A DNA stretch of 64,000 nucleotides from Diacronema lutheri (taxonomy: Eukaryota > Haptophyta > Pavlovophyceae > Pavlovales > Pavlovaceae). Every line of letters begins with the position of its first letter. Position 1 is the stretch's first letter. The position numbers and the translations under genes are program-made. The DNA lies in assembly GCA_019448385.1 (NCBI GenBank), contig JAGTXO010000008.1, forward strand, positions 806,001 through 870,000. Reading direction: 5' to 3'. A model generated the notes under the pieces. That model searched no databases, was not told where the DNA came from, and saw nothing but the letters and a program-made list of their open reading frames with translations. Positions 40,395 through 51,000 of the stretch are shown here, in pieces.

Positions 40395-41929
40395 GCGCGC
40401 GCTGTTGCGGGCTGCGCAGCAGGGACGACGGGGGAATTGGCGAGCGAGGGTTGGGCGCAGATCAGCGTGGTGGCGCGGCAAGACGAGCGCGCGCCGGGCG
40501 CCTGGCGCGGAGGCGCCCCGCGCGAGGACGCGAGCCGCTTCTCGCACCGGACGGGCGCCCACGCGCAAGCCGGCTTTCGAGGGCTGGTGGATGGTGGCAG
40601 ATGCCGAAACGGACACATGGAATGATGCGTCGGCGGCGCGAGCGCGGGACGATCTTGCCCGGGCAATTTTGCGCACGCTGCCAGCGCGCGTATGCGTGCG
40701 CATGCAGCGGGCGGCGCGCACGTTGCGCGTGACGGGGCGCCGAGCGGCACACCGGCGGGGACGCGCTCGCCGCTGCCGTGGCATCGTACGCTGCCTGCGT
40801 GCTGGCCCGCACGCACGTTGCCGGCGCGAGGGGACGGCGAGTGCGCCTCGGCCGAACAGGCGCGAACGTTACGCCCGAGCGCGTGGCCGGGCCCCGCCGA
40901 CTGCACGCAGCGCCGGCCCAGGCGCGCATCCGCCCGACGCGGATTTGGACGACGCATCGACCGGCACGCCGAGCGTCTGCGCCCGCCTCGCGGCCGGTCG
41001 CGCCGGCCCCTCTTCGGCCCGAGGCCGCACGTCCGCCGCGCGCCGCTTTGGCGCGCGGCGCGGCGCTCCCGGAACGCGCATGGCACACGCGCGGTGCGCG
41101 GGCACGCCCGCAACGCGCCATTCCAGCGCGAGCAGTTCGGCAAGCTTGCAGCGCGCGAGCAGCCGGGCATGTGCCGCGGAAACACAGTTCGCTGTGTGCG
41201 CCGGCCGCGACGACACGGCGTAGCGGCGCGAGGCTGGCCGCCGGGGCCACGGGCGTACTGCCGTGGCGCGACGCCATGGTATGAGCAATAATTTCATCGG
41301 GGGGTGGGGTGGGGGGGGGGGGGGCGCGTTGTGCGCACTTGGCGCGCGAGTAGTGCGAGTGGCGGGCGAGCCTCGTCGCCCACGGAGCCCGCCCCCGGCT
41401 CGGCGGCGCGCCGCCTGCTCGCCGGGTCGCGCACCGCCGTCGCCGCCGCTGCGCACTTGCCCAGCTTGCCGGCAGGCGGCAGGCGGCGGCGACGGCGGCG
41501 GCGGCGGCTGCGGCTGCGGCGCGAGCGCGACGCCGGGCGGCGGCAGCGCCGACGGCACGCGCGCAGCGGCGACCCACGCGGCGGCGGGCAGCGCGCCAGC
41601 GTGAGGCCCCTGCGCGCCGGCCGCATTGGCGCCGCCCTGCGCGCCCTAGAAGGGCGCGCAGGTACGCGGGCCGGTCGCGCGGCGCGCGGTGCTGGCGAGC
41701 ACCCGACGGCTGCGCGTCGGCGCGAGCGGCGCGGCGGGCGTCGCGCCGGCGGGTGCTGGCCAGCACCGCGCGCCGGCGGCGCGCCCGCCGCCAGCGCGCC
41801 GCCCGCCGCCGGCGCCGCGCGCGCCGTCCGCGCCCGCCGCCACCGCGCGCCGCCGCCGCGCATTCGCGCGCGGCGGCGACGGCGGCCGCGGCGAGCGCCG
41901 CCGCCGCCGCCTCGCCACCGCTGACCGCG
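40395..41929. other. GC-rich spacer; no supported gene
   Basis: Open frames exist on both strands but their products are Arg/Ala/Gly-rich with no motif. Features seen: a poly-G tract with one T (41301-41325), and inverted copies of GGTGCTGGCGAGCACC/GGTGCTGGCCAGCACC near 41689 and 41752. The region separates the USP-like gene from the helicase remnant. Confidence 0.5.
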
Positions 41930-44293
41930 CGGAGCACCTCTTTGAAGACGACGCTGCGCGTCACGAGGTCCGCGCCGAGCGCAAAGCGGACGCGCGACGT
42001 GTGCCCGACGCGCGAAGCGGCCACGTGGAGCTGGCCGTGCGTGAAGCACGGCTCGGCGAGCCACACGCCCGCGCACCCGAGCGCTTGCCCCTGCGCCTCG
42101 TTACGCCGGCCGCACCGGGGAACTGGCGGCGCATCCGCACAAGCGCGAACGTGCCGTCGTCGGGCGAGTGGTGGTCGACACGCGCGACGAGCACGGTGCT
42201 GTCGCGCCCGGCGGCCGCGCCGGGGCGTGCGCACTCGAGCAGCCGGCCGCCGGCGCGCACGCCGCGCACGATCAGCCGCGTGCCGCCGCACAGCCCCTCG
42301 CCGGGCGAGAGGTTGCGCGGCAGCATCACCACCATCCCGGGCTTCAGGTCGAGGACGCGGTGCGGCATCTGCGCGTGCTCGAGCGAGTCGAGGAATTCGA
42401 CCGACGCCCGCGCAATCTGCTTGCCCGCCCCGTCGTCGCGCCAGCTCGTCCGCCGACGCGCACCTCGCCGCCGCGCCCGGGAAGCGGCCGATCGCCAGCC
42501 AGTTGATCCGCGCCACGTCCGTCTGCTTGGCGCAGAGCACCGCGCGGTCGCACAGCGAGCCGTCGTCGGTCCAACACGTCGCGCCGTGGACAAAGTCGTC
42601 ACGAGCTCCGTCGGGTAGGCCGAGCCCACGCGGATGGGGACGCCGCCGACGGCCTCGGGCAGCTGCACGGGATCGAGCGGGAATGCGCCGGGCATGGCCC
42701 CGGCCGCCGGCACCGCCGCGGGAACGGCGCCGTCGCCGGGGCTGCGCAGCAGCTCCGCCCACTCGCCCGCGCCGAGCGCGTCGCCCGTGTCGCGCGCCGC
42801 GCTCGAGGCGCGAACGTTCTCGACCAAGGCGTGCTGCCGATCGTGCTGCCACGGCGCCGAGTACTTGAGGCAGGAGCGCACGATCTGCGCGCGCGAGCCG
42901 CGCCGCACCACCGGCAAGCACTGGCGAAAGTCGCCGGCGAGCAGCAGCGTCTCGCCGCCGAAGCGCTCGTCGACGCCCGTCACGTCGCGCAAACACCGAT
43001 CAGGCGAGTCGAGGTGGCACCGCGTCTGCATCGGCGCCTCGTCCCACACGACCAGCCGCCGCGGCGGCCAGGGAGCGCCCGCGCTCGGAGCGCGGCACGC
43101 CATTGAACGGCTTGCCCGTCGGAGTCGGCACCGCCGGGCACCTTGAAGGTCGAGTGGAAGGTGCGGCCGTCGGGCAGCAGCGTGGCGGCGACGCCCGAGG
43201 ACGCGCCCACGACGACCGCGTGCCCATCCGCGCGCACGGCGGCGATAATGGCGCGCTCGACGAACGTCTTGCCCGTTCCGCCCGGCGCGTCGCAAAGATG
43301 CAGCCGGTTGCCCACGCCGCGCAGCGCCGATTTGACGACCGCGCCGTGGAGCGCGCACTGCTGGCCGCCCTCGGCCATCGCCGCGCGCGCCGCCGCCGCG
43401 CTCGCAGCCCGCTCGGCGCGATGGTAGCCCTGCGCGCGCGCGAGCTCGCGCCCGCCCGGCCCGGCCGGCGCGCGCGCCGTGCGCAGACCGGCCACCGCCG
43501 CGAGCGCCGCCGCGCGCTCGCGCTCGTCGGGCACGTACAGCCCCGTGGAGTCGAACGTGTCGGCCCAGGCGGGCACGCCGTACGAGGCGAAGGCGTCCGA
43601 GCCGGGCTGCGGCCGCTGCTCGGCGCGCTTCAGGAGCATGACCCCGCACACGTTCCACTTGGTGCCAAACATCGAGCCCGTGAGCCCCGTGTAGACGCGG
43701 TCGAGCTGCGTGGCGATGGCGCAGACGTCCTCGTGCCGGATCTCGTCGACCGGTTCGCGCCGCGCGTCGACGAGCGGCACGACGCGCTCGGAGCCCGCCC
43801 ACGTGAACGTGCGCGTCGACATGTTCAGCCGCGTGTGCGCGAGCGTGTCGTCCTCGTACTTGGGCTTGACGGCGGGCGAGAGCTTGCCGCGCACCTCCTC
43901 CTTCGAGAGGCCGCGCGTGTTGAGCAGCTCCTTCTGGCGCGCGTGCACCGTCTCGACGCGCTGATCGTCGATGGCGCGCAGGGCGCCAAAGTAGGCGTCC
44001 ATCTGCGCGAGCGGCGCGCCTTCAATCGGCAGCTCCTTGTCGGTCACGCCGGCCGTGTACGCCGCCTTGTCGACGTCCGTCGGCCCGTACATGGTGCCAA
44101 AGTTGCCGTCGCCCGTGAGCTCGGGCCAGTCGACGACGCAGGGCGGCGAGACGAAGGCGAGCGCGCGGCGCGACGGCCCGTAGCTCAGCTTGTCGACCGT
44201 GCGCGCCTGCTCGCTCGGCTTGACCGGCCGCGTGCTCACGATCTCGCAGTTGACGAGCGCCGCGTCGAAGGCGCGCAGGTCGATGGCGGCCAT
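41930..44293 (-). pseudogene. Pif1-family helicase with frameshifts, unusual N-terminal domain
   Basis: Starts at ATG 44293 (MAAIDLRAFDAALVNCEIVS). The first ~270 residues (LAFVSPPCVVDWPEL, MDAYFGALRAIDD, YTGLTGSMFGTKWNVCGVML) are a separate domain that resembles DNA-binding-type proteins of large algal viruses; the family is not certain. The helicase follows: CDAPGGTGKTFVERAI (Walker A), FHSTFKVPGG, VVWDEAPMQTRC (Walker B), LLAGDFRQCLPVV, DRAVLCAKQTDVARIN, MVVMLPRNLSPGEGLCGGTR, MRRQFP, EAQGQAL, FTHGQLHVAASRVG. These lie in three different frames, with breaks near 43110, 42600, 42440 and 42110. All Pif1 motifs survive, so the decay is recent, or the indels are sequencing errors in GC runs. 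Confidence 0.75.
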
Positions 44294-44298
44294 GGTCG

Positions 44299-44769
44299 TT
44301 GTGCGCGGGAGATCACGCTGCAGGCGGGCTCCACAGTAGGTTCGAGAAAAAAAAAAGCTGGGCCAACGGTCAGTCGAGCGCCACAAGCAATCCTCGGGAG
44401 CCGGTGGCCCAACCCAACCCAACGATCTTCGTCGCCACCCTTCGCGCGTTTTCCGTTCGCGCCCAAGCAGACAATGAGACCACAATCTCGGTGCTGCTCG
44501 GCGCGATGATGGGCCTCAGCGGCTCGGTGGCGATCGTGCTCTACGTGCGCGCGCGACGTCGCGAGGTGCAGCACGGGCGCGTGGCGACGCCGCGCATCAT
44601 CCAGCGCCAGCTCGAGCTGCAGCTGCCGTGGGGCCGGCCGGACGAGGCATCCGTCGCCTCGCGTGCCGAAACGCCGGGCGTCGAGGCCGCGTCGCGCTCG
44701 GTGCGCGACGCGGCGCCCGAGCCGGACCCGGACGAGGGCTACGTGCGCGTGGCGAGCGCGGCGTTCTGA
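44299..44769 (+). CDS. Small single-pass membrane protein, start uncertain
   Basis: An open frame ends at TGA 44767-44769. The convincing part starts near 44470 (NETTISVLLGAMMGLSGSVA) with one transmembrane helix, then a basic stop-transfer RARRREVQH and an acidic tail PEPDPDEGYVRVASAAF. The preceding sequence CGCCCAAGCAG|ACAATGAG could be a 3' splice site, making this the last exon of a gene whose earlier exon is not located. The family is not recognised. It is divergent from the helicase remnant. Confidence 0.35.
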   Translation: MCAGDHAAGGLHSRFEKKKSWANGQSSATSNPREPVAQPNPTIFVATLRAFSVRAQADNETTISVLLGAMMGLSGSVAIVLYVRARRREVQHGRVATPRIIQRQLELQLPWGRPDEASVASRAETPGVEAASRSVRDAAPEPDPDEGYVRVASAAF

Positions 44770-44880
44770 GGCGCGCACGACGTCGCCCAGCCAGAGCAGC
44801 CCGGGGCGGGGCGAGTCCGGCTGCGCGGAGGTCCGGCTCGAGCGGGCGGGCGCCATGCTCTGAGGCGCCGCCGCTTTCTA

Positions 44881-45171
44881 AAAGGGTGTAGGGTGTAGGG
44901 TGTAGGATGCAAAACAAGCCCTCCCCACATTTGGGCCCGACGTCATTCCTTCTTCGAAGCCGTGACGTTACTCACATACGAGTACTTTTACTTAGTGTAG
45001 GATGTATCTATTCTCTAAGTATTTGCATAGTGTAGGGTGTAGGATACGTACGGTTACGAAAGTCCTACAGGGAGTGAAGGAATGACGCTGTGACGAAAGA
45101 AGGAATGACGTCGGGCCCAGATGTGGGGAGGGCTTGTTTTGCATCCTACACCCTACACCCTACACCCTTTT
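44881..45171 (+). mobile_element. MITE copy 1 (GTGTAGG-tipped)
   Basis: About 291 bp with ~75-bp terminal inverted repeats beginning AAAGGGTGTAGGGTGTAGGG and continuing TGCAAAACAAGCCCTCCCCA and GGGCCCGACGTCATTCCTTC. The interior is AT-rich for this genome (TACTTTTACTTAGTGTAGGA) and repeats GTGTAGG several more times. It encodes no protein. Confidence 0.85.
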
Positions 45172-45431
45172 GAAAAGCGGCGGCGCCTCAGAGCATGGCG
45201 GCTCGACAGCATGGCGCCTATACAGCATGGCGTCGTCCAGCGTCACGCCGCGTCGTGGTCCTGCCGCTCCTCCGTGGCGCACGGATGGCGCTCCTCCGTG
45301 ACGCAGCCGAACGACGTCGCGGCGTCACGGCCCGGGCGCAGTCGCCATCCTGGACGCCACGCTGGACGACGCCATGCTGTCGAGGCGCCATGCTGTCGAG
45401 CCGCCATGCTCCGAGGCGCCGCCGCTTTCTA

Positions 45432-45723
45432 AAAGGGTGTAGGGTGTAGGGTGTAGGATGCAAAACAAGCCCTCCCCACATTTGGGCCCGACGTCATTCC
45501 TTCTTTCGTCACAGCGTCATTCCTTCTCCCCCCTATGGGACTTTCATAACCGTACGTATCCTACACCCTACACTATGCAAATACCTAGAGAATAGATACA
45601 TCCTACACTAAGTAAAGGTACTCGTATGTGAGTAACGTCACGGCTTCGAAGAAGGAATGACGTCGGGCCCAAATGTGGGGAGGGCTTGTTTTGCATCCTA
45701 CACCCTACACCCTACACCCTTTT
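45432..45723 (-). mobile_element. MITE copy 2, inverted
   Basis: The reverse complement of copy 1 along its full length, roughly 95% identical by eye (for example GTACTTTTACTTAG against GTACCTTTACTTAG). It differs mainly in a short CCCCCCTATGGGA stretch near 45530. No target-site duplication can be assigned because the flanks are themselves inverted repeats. Confidence 0.85.
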
Positions 45724-46151
45724 AGAAAGCGGCGCCGAAGGTGGGAGGATGCCACCCGTATGCGCGCGTTTGAACGTGCGCGGACGGCCGTTGGCTTCGC
45801 GCCCTTTCGCCCACGGTTTGCGCGCCAACGGACCAGTCCTCCGCGGGCGCCGCGCATCGTCTCAGGGGCGGTCGGTGTGGTACGCCGCGCGCATCGTCAG
45901 CGCCGCGGCGTCGAGCTCGGCGAGCGAGGGCGCGTACGTGACGCCGCTCAGCACCTCGTCCGCGCCCGCCCTCGTCGCGCTCGCCGCCTCCGCAGTGCGC
46001 GCAGGCGGCTTCGTGACGGCACGCGAGGCCACGCCGCGCGCCGCAGGTGCCTTCGCGCGCTGCATCGTCTGTCTGCCGGTCCGACGCGCTCTGCTCTGAA
46101 CGAACGGACGGCACGCCCGACGAGATCTCGTCGCGTGCACGCTCGCACAGC

Positions 46152-46984
46152 ATGTACCCCCAGAACGTCTCCGAGCTGCTGCCCGACGAGATCTTCGGCG
46201 ACGAGCTGCTCGTCGACCGGCACTACCGCGTGCGCATCCTTCAGCGCGTCGCCCGCCGCCGCGATGCGGCCGAGGCCAACTTTTGGCTCGACGGCGGGCC
46301 CGCCGACTCGGTCGTCGGCGCGTGCATGTGCGGCCGAATCTACGCGCTCAAGTGCATGGGCCGGCTCGTCCGCGGCGCCCGGATCCTCGCGCTGCTGCGC
46401 AAAAATGTGGCGCTCGCCACGTGCCGCGCACACCTCATGGGCCACATGCTCCAGCGCATCGTCGGCGACAGCGGCGTCGCGCGGCTGCTGCAGCTGGTTG
46501 CAGCTCGTTCGCGAGGATCACGACACGCTCAACGCCGAGCACCAGGCCTTGGAAGCACAGCATGACACCGGCCAAGTCATGCGACGGCATGTGCGCGCGC
46601 GCCGACGCGCTCTCCAAGGACCTCGCACGGGCGCACGAGCACGCTCACAAGCTCGATGGCTATCTGGTGTGGTGCAGCGAGCGCCTCGGTGAGAGTGACT
46701 CTTTCAACGGAGCGCTCGAGAACCTGAACACGCGGTGCAGCATGAGATGTGCTGGCTCCACGCCGAGATGTCGTCGCTCGTTGCGAGTTCGCCCGAGGCT
46801 TACGCGAACGACAGCGAGGCCACCGACTTCAAGGACCACGGCGTGTGCGTCGAGTTCGATGTCTTCAACCGCGACGGGGTCGAGGGCGCGCCCGTGCCCG
46901 CGACCGCGCCCACGAAGGCAGAGCCGGGCATCGAGTCCGAGTGCATCGCGCCCGCACAGGCAGAGCCGGGCAGCGAGTCCGAAG

Positions 46985-47017
<33 letters not shown>

Positions 47018-47045
47018 GGCAGAGCCGCGCACCGAGCCCAAGTGA
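46152..47045 (+). pseudogene. Frameshifted unknown coding remnant
   Basis: From ATG 46152 (MYPQNVSELLPDEIFGDELL) ~115 codons look coding (ANFWLDGGPADSVV, GRIYALKCMGRLVRGARIL). Near 46495 a short duplication (GCAGCTGGTT/GCAGCTCGTT) breaks the frame. Continuations in the other frames are REDHDTLNAEHQALEAQHD, SKDLARAHEHAHKLDGYLVW, then MCWLHAEMSSLVASSPEA with FKDHGVCVEFDVFN. A Pro/Arg/Ser-rich tail with a short repeat (AEPGSESE) follows. The middle is coiled-coil-like. No family recognised. Three frame changes argue for a pseudogene, although small introns cannot be excluded. Confidence 0.45.
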
Positions 47046-48048
47046 GCCAACGTGCCGCCGAACTCGCCCAAGCTCTCGTCGGTCGACAGTCAGGCCACCG
47101 AGTACAAGACCTCCTACGCGAACTCACGTGCTCGCCACCTGCAACGCCTCGAGTTTACGCACGCGTTCGAGTCTGTGCAGGCCGAGGTCGCTTAGCCAAA
47201 GCGCGCCAAGGTTCCGGCCACCGGCGCATCCAGCCGCTGGCTGCGCAACACGGCGGTGCGCAACACCCGCAGCTCGGCCAACGGCAAGTAGCGCGCCGGC
47301 GCAGCGCACGGTATGCCGCGGCGAGCTCAGTCGCGAAGAGTGTCCGACTGGCCGCGCCCTCCACGGGGTGCACGCGCACTCGGCGCGGTCCGGTCAGTCA
47401 GGGGGCCTCAGCTTGCGCGATGCCAGTTGCGAGCCCCCCCGGAATCCGCCATTCTATTCTACTAGGCGTAAATCACCCAAGCCCTTCCGGTCGCCCGCAT
47501 TCCGGGGTCGGACCCTCCGTCGGCCCGGCTCGGGCCCTCCGTCCGCCGCGCCCGCTCGACCCCGAATTCTACTCCAAATCGGCCGGTCAGGAGGGTGTCT
47601 CGGTCCTAGGCTCGTCATAAGCCTCGCCCCGACCCCTCGAGCGCTCATTGGCTGGCTTTTAACCATTGATTGTACGACCCGGGTCGTACTCTCAGCCTTA
47701 CACTGGCCGGACCAGCCCGGACCGCGCCGTATATAGGGTATGGGGCGAACTCAGGCGCCGAGGATGCTGGCCACCAAGACCGGCTGTGTGAATTGCCGAG
47801 AGGCGGCGCCACCGGGCGGCGAGGCCGGCGCGGCGAAAACGCGTCGCGACAAGCCGCCATCGGCCATGTTAAAGCGTTGGCCTGCGGCGTGTCGCGCGCC
47901 CTCGCCACCGACTTGGCTCCGGTGCAGGCCAATTGGTCGCCGGCGCGCGCGCGCGCGCGCGCGCGCCGCGTGCACGGATGTGGGGCCAGCTCACGCGCCC
48001 CGTGCACGCGCGCGCAATTTTTTGGTCCTTGCGGCGAGCTGCAGCCGC
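47046..48048. other. Intergenic region with palindrome and AT-richer core
   Basis: 47400-47740 is noticeably AT-richer (ATTCTATTCTACTAGGCGTA, GGCTTTTAACCATTGATTG) and has no coding signature. It contains a perfect 18-bp palindrome at 47672-47689 and a TATATAGGG motif near 47731. A (GC)n run lies at 47941-47965. It may hold regulatory sequence or relic transposon ends; no gene is seen. Confidence 0.5.
47672..47689. repeat. Perfect 18-bp palindrome
   Basis: GTACGACCCGGGTCGTAC is its own reverse complement. It lies about 45 bp upstream of a TATATAGG motif in an otherwise gene-free stretch. It could be a dimeric factor site. Confidence 0.8.
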
Positions 48049-51000
48049 TCAGAGCTTGTCCGCGACCGCGTCGGCCAACGGCACCGCCGCGGGCAGCCCC
48101 TTGAGCGTACGCTGCGTGCGCACCGCCATTTCCGCGTTCGCGTCAGGGACCGGTGCCCAACTGCCAAACGCGATCCGCAGGCCGCGCGCCGCGCCGTGCA
48201 GCTTGCCGCGCAGCGCGTCGCCGAGCCCGCCCAGCTCGGCCGTGGGCACGTCGGCGCGCACGTCGCACTGCGCATCGGCCGCCTCGCCCGCGAGCAGACC
48301 CGCGCCGCCCCTGGGCGCGTGCTCGATGTGCAGCGCGCGTCGGCGTGCGCCCAGTTCATCGTGAACGTCACCGACGAAACGGAGCGGGGCGTGGAGCGTC
48401 ACGGCCGAGACGGGCTCGATGAGCACGGGCGCGGCGCACAGCACGGCCGCGGCGATCGCGCGGCACGCGGCAGGCACCACCTGCGCCGCGCGCCGGCTGC
48501 TGCCGACCGGGTGCACGAGCGCGTCGACGAGGTCGAGGCGGACGCCACGCAGCCGCTGGCCGGCGAGCGGGCCGGCAGTGCACGCGTGCTCGAACGCGTC
48601 GACGAGCAGATCGCGCACGAGGTCGACGCCCTGCACGCCGACAGTGCAGTCGACGAGCGCGTTCGCCGCGTCGCCCTCCGGCCCGAGCGCGAAAAGGCGC
48701 GTCGCGTCCTTGCGCGCCCAGCCGAAGCGTTCGACGAGGAGGCGCGCGCGCGACGCGGCGTCGGCGCGCGCGAGCGGCACCTCGCCCGCGTCGAGGGCGC
48801 GCAAGAGCTCTGGCGAGAGCGGCGACGCGACGAACCAGAACCGGTTGAGCTTGTTTGCACTCTTGCCGAGGCGCGGCTTGTCCGAAGACGCCAAGACGCC
48901 CTCGCGGTGGGCGACGGTAGGCGGCGCGACGAGCAGCTGCGCGCCGAGCGCCGAGCCGAGCATCTCGCGCAGCCGGTGCACGGCGACCTCGACGTGCAGC
49001 GCGCCCGCGCCGCCGACGACGTACTCGCCCGTCTCCGCGTCGTACGCGCAGCGCACGAGTGGGTCCGAGCGCTGCAGCGCCGGCAAAACCTCGGCGAGCC
49101 GGCGCGTGCCAACGCCGCCGTCGGGCACGCGCACCGCGACGCGCTCGACGATGGACACGTCGAAGGCGAGCGGCGCGAGCGCCGGCATCTCCGCGCGCGT
49201 GCACACCGTGCCCGCGCGCAGCAGCGCGCCATCGAGGCCAACGAGGCCGACGACGTCGCCCGCACGCGCTGCGCTCACCGCGCGCGCGCCGGCCACGCCA
49301 AAGACCACGACGCGCGACACGCGCGCGCGGCGCGCGGGCGCGCCTCCTGCGCCGTTGCCGTCGCCGGCGTCAGCGGGCTCTTCGCGGCACCACACCTCCT
49401 GTCCGGCTGTCACGACGCCGGACAGGATGCGCGCGATCGCGGCGTGCGCACTCCCGCCCGGACCGCCCGGACCGCCGAGCGACGCCATCTTCGCCACGTA
49501 CGCGACGAGCTCGCCGCGCGCGTCGCACCGCTGCACGACGGCGGCGAGCGCGCCGAGCGCCGCCGCGCGCGCGGCGCCATCGCCGTCGGCGCGTGCGTGC
49601 GCTCCGAGCTTGAGCGCGGGCGGCTCGTCGGCGGGCAGCTCGTCGGCGGGCGGCTCAGGCAGCGGCGGCGGCGGCGGCGGCGCGCGGCACAGCTGCGCAA
49701 CGCGCGCGCGCTGCGCGGCGGCCGGTGCGGGCAGCTGCAGCACGATGGCGTCGAGCAGCGCGCGCGCGCCGGGCAGCAGCAGCCGGCCGAGCGCCGCGCG
49801 CCGGAGCGTCTTGGGGTCGAGCGGCTCATGCGCGCCGCTCGCGAGGAGCTGCGCGGGCAGCCCGCGGCCAAGGACGGCGGCGAGGCGCGCGTCGACCGCC
49901 GCGCCGTCCGCCTTGCCGGCGAGCGCGTGCAGCTCGGCGATCGGCCGCAGCGCCATCTGCACGAACGCGAGCGCGCGGCGCTCGTCATCGTCGTTGCCCG
50001 CGAGGCGACGAAGCGCGCGCGCGCGTACGCGCTGCCGCTCGGCGGCGGCGGCGGCCGCGTCGCGCAACAGCGCGCGCGCGGCGCGGTCGGCGTACAGCTC
50101 GGCCACGTCGTGCAGCGAGGCGAACCAGCCGTCGTAGCCCGAGCCGAAGAGGACCGACCCGTCGTAGAGCGAGACGGGGCGTGCGCGTCCGCCGCCGCAC
50201 GCCCGCACGATGTCGTTCACGTGCGCGATCACGGCGCACATGCGCGCGTGGAGGGTGAGAAGCGCGCAATCGGCGGTGGCGGGCGCGTCGCTCGGCCACA
50301 CGGCGGGCAGCGCGCGGTCGAGCTTGTTGAGCACGAGCACGATCGGCACGCCCTGCTCGAGCGCCTGCCGAAGCATCTCCTCCGCGCTCGCGCGCAAGCC
50401 GTCGGACACGTCGACGAGCAGGAGCGCGCCGTCGCACAGCCGGAGCGCGGCGGTGACCTCCGAGGAGAATTCAGCATGGCCGGGGCAGTCGACGAGCGTG
50501 AGGCGTAACGGCTCCGCACGCCGGCCGGACGGCGCGAAGCCGAGAGAGACGGCGGACGCGTGGATTGTAATGCCGCGCTCCGCCTCGAGGCCGACGTCGA
50601 GCGCGCACGCCTTGCCCGCGCGCTCGGCACTGAGCTGCCCGGCGGCGGCGAGCAGGCAGTCAGCCAGCGTCGTCTTGCCGTGGTCCACGTGCGCGATCAC
50701 GCACACGTTGCGCACGTCCTCGCACGGCGGGTGCGCGGGCGGCTCCACCTCGCGCGCGCGCGCGTGCGCGCCGTGCTCGTCGCGGTCGCCGCCGTCGATG
50801 GCGTCCGGTGAGTGCACGGGCGGCGGCGGCGATGGTCGCAGTGGCGGCGGTGGCACGAGCTTAGCGATGGCGGCCGCAGGCGTGTCGGCGACCGCCGGTG
50901 CGGCGGCGAGCGCGCGGGCGGTTGACGGCTTAAAAATGGCGGGCGCCGAGCTTAGCGTCGCAGGGGCGCGCTCGCCACGCGTGCTGGCGCGCATGCCCGC

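Larger units (their letters stand above)
44851..45745. repeat. Nested palindrome formed by two inverted MITEs
   Basis: The whole stretch folds on itself around ~45290. The outer parts are two copies of one MITE in opposite orientation; the spacer between them (45172-45431) is itself an inverted repeat built of AGCATGGCG and TCGACAGCATGGCG motifs. Arms are roughly 400 bp. It lies at the right edge of the mobile-element region. Confidence 0.85.

Noticed and set aside
44881-45723. True telomere repeats or a chromosome end
   Set aside because: Only three GGGTGTA heptamers occur per tip, inside a well-defined inverted-repeat element with unique DNA on both sides.
47740-50508. A ~920-codon plus-strand frame
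   Set aside because: It is antisense to the RRM/EF-2-like gene, whose GTPase boxes are all intact on the minus strand; the plus product is composed almost only of R, A, H and E.
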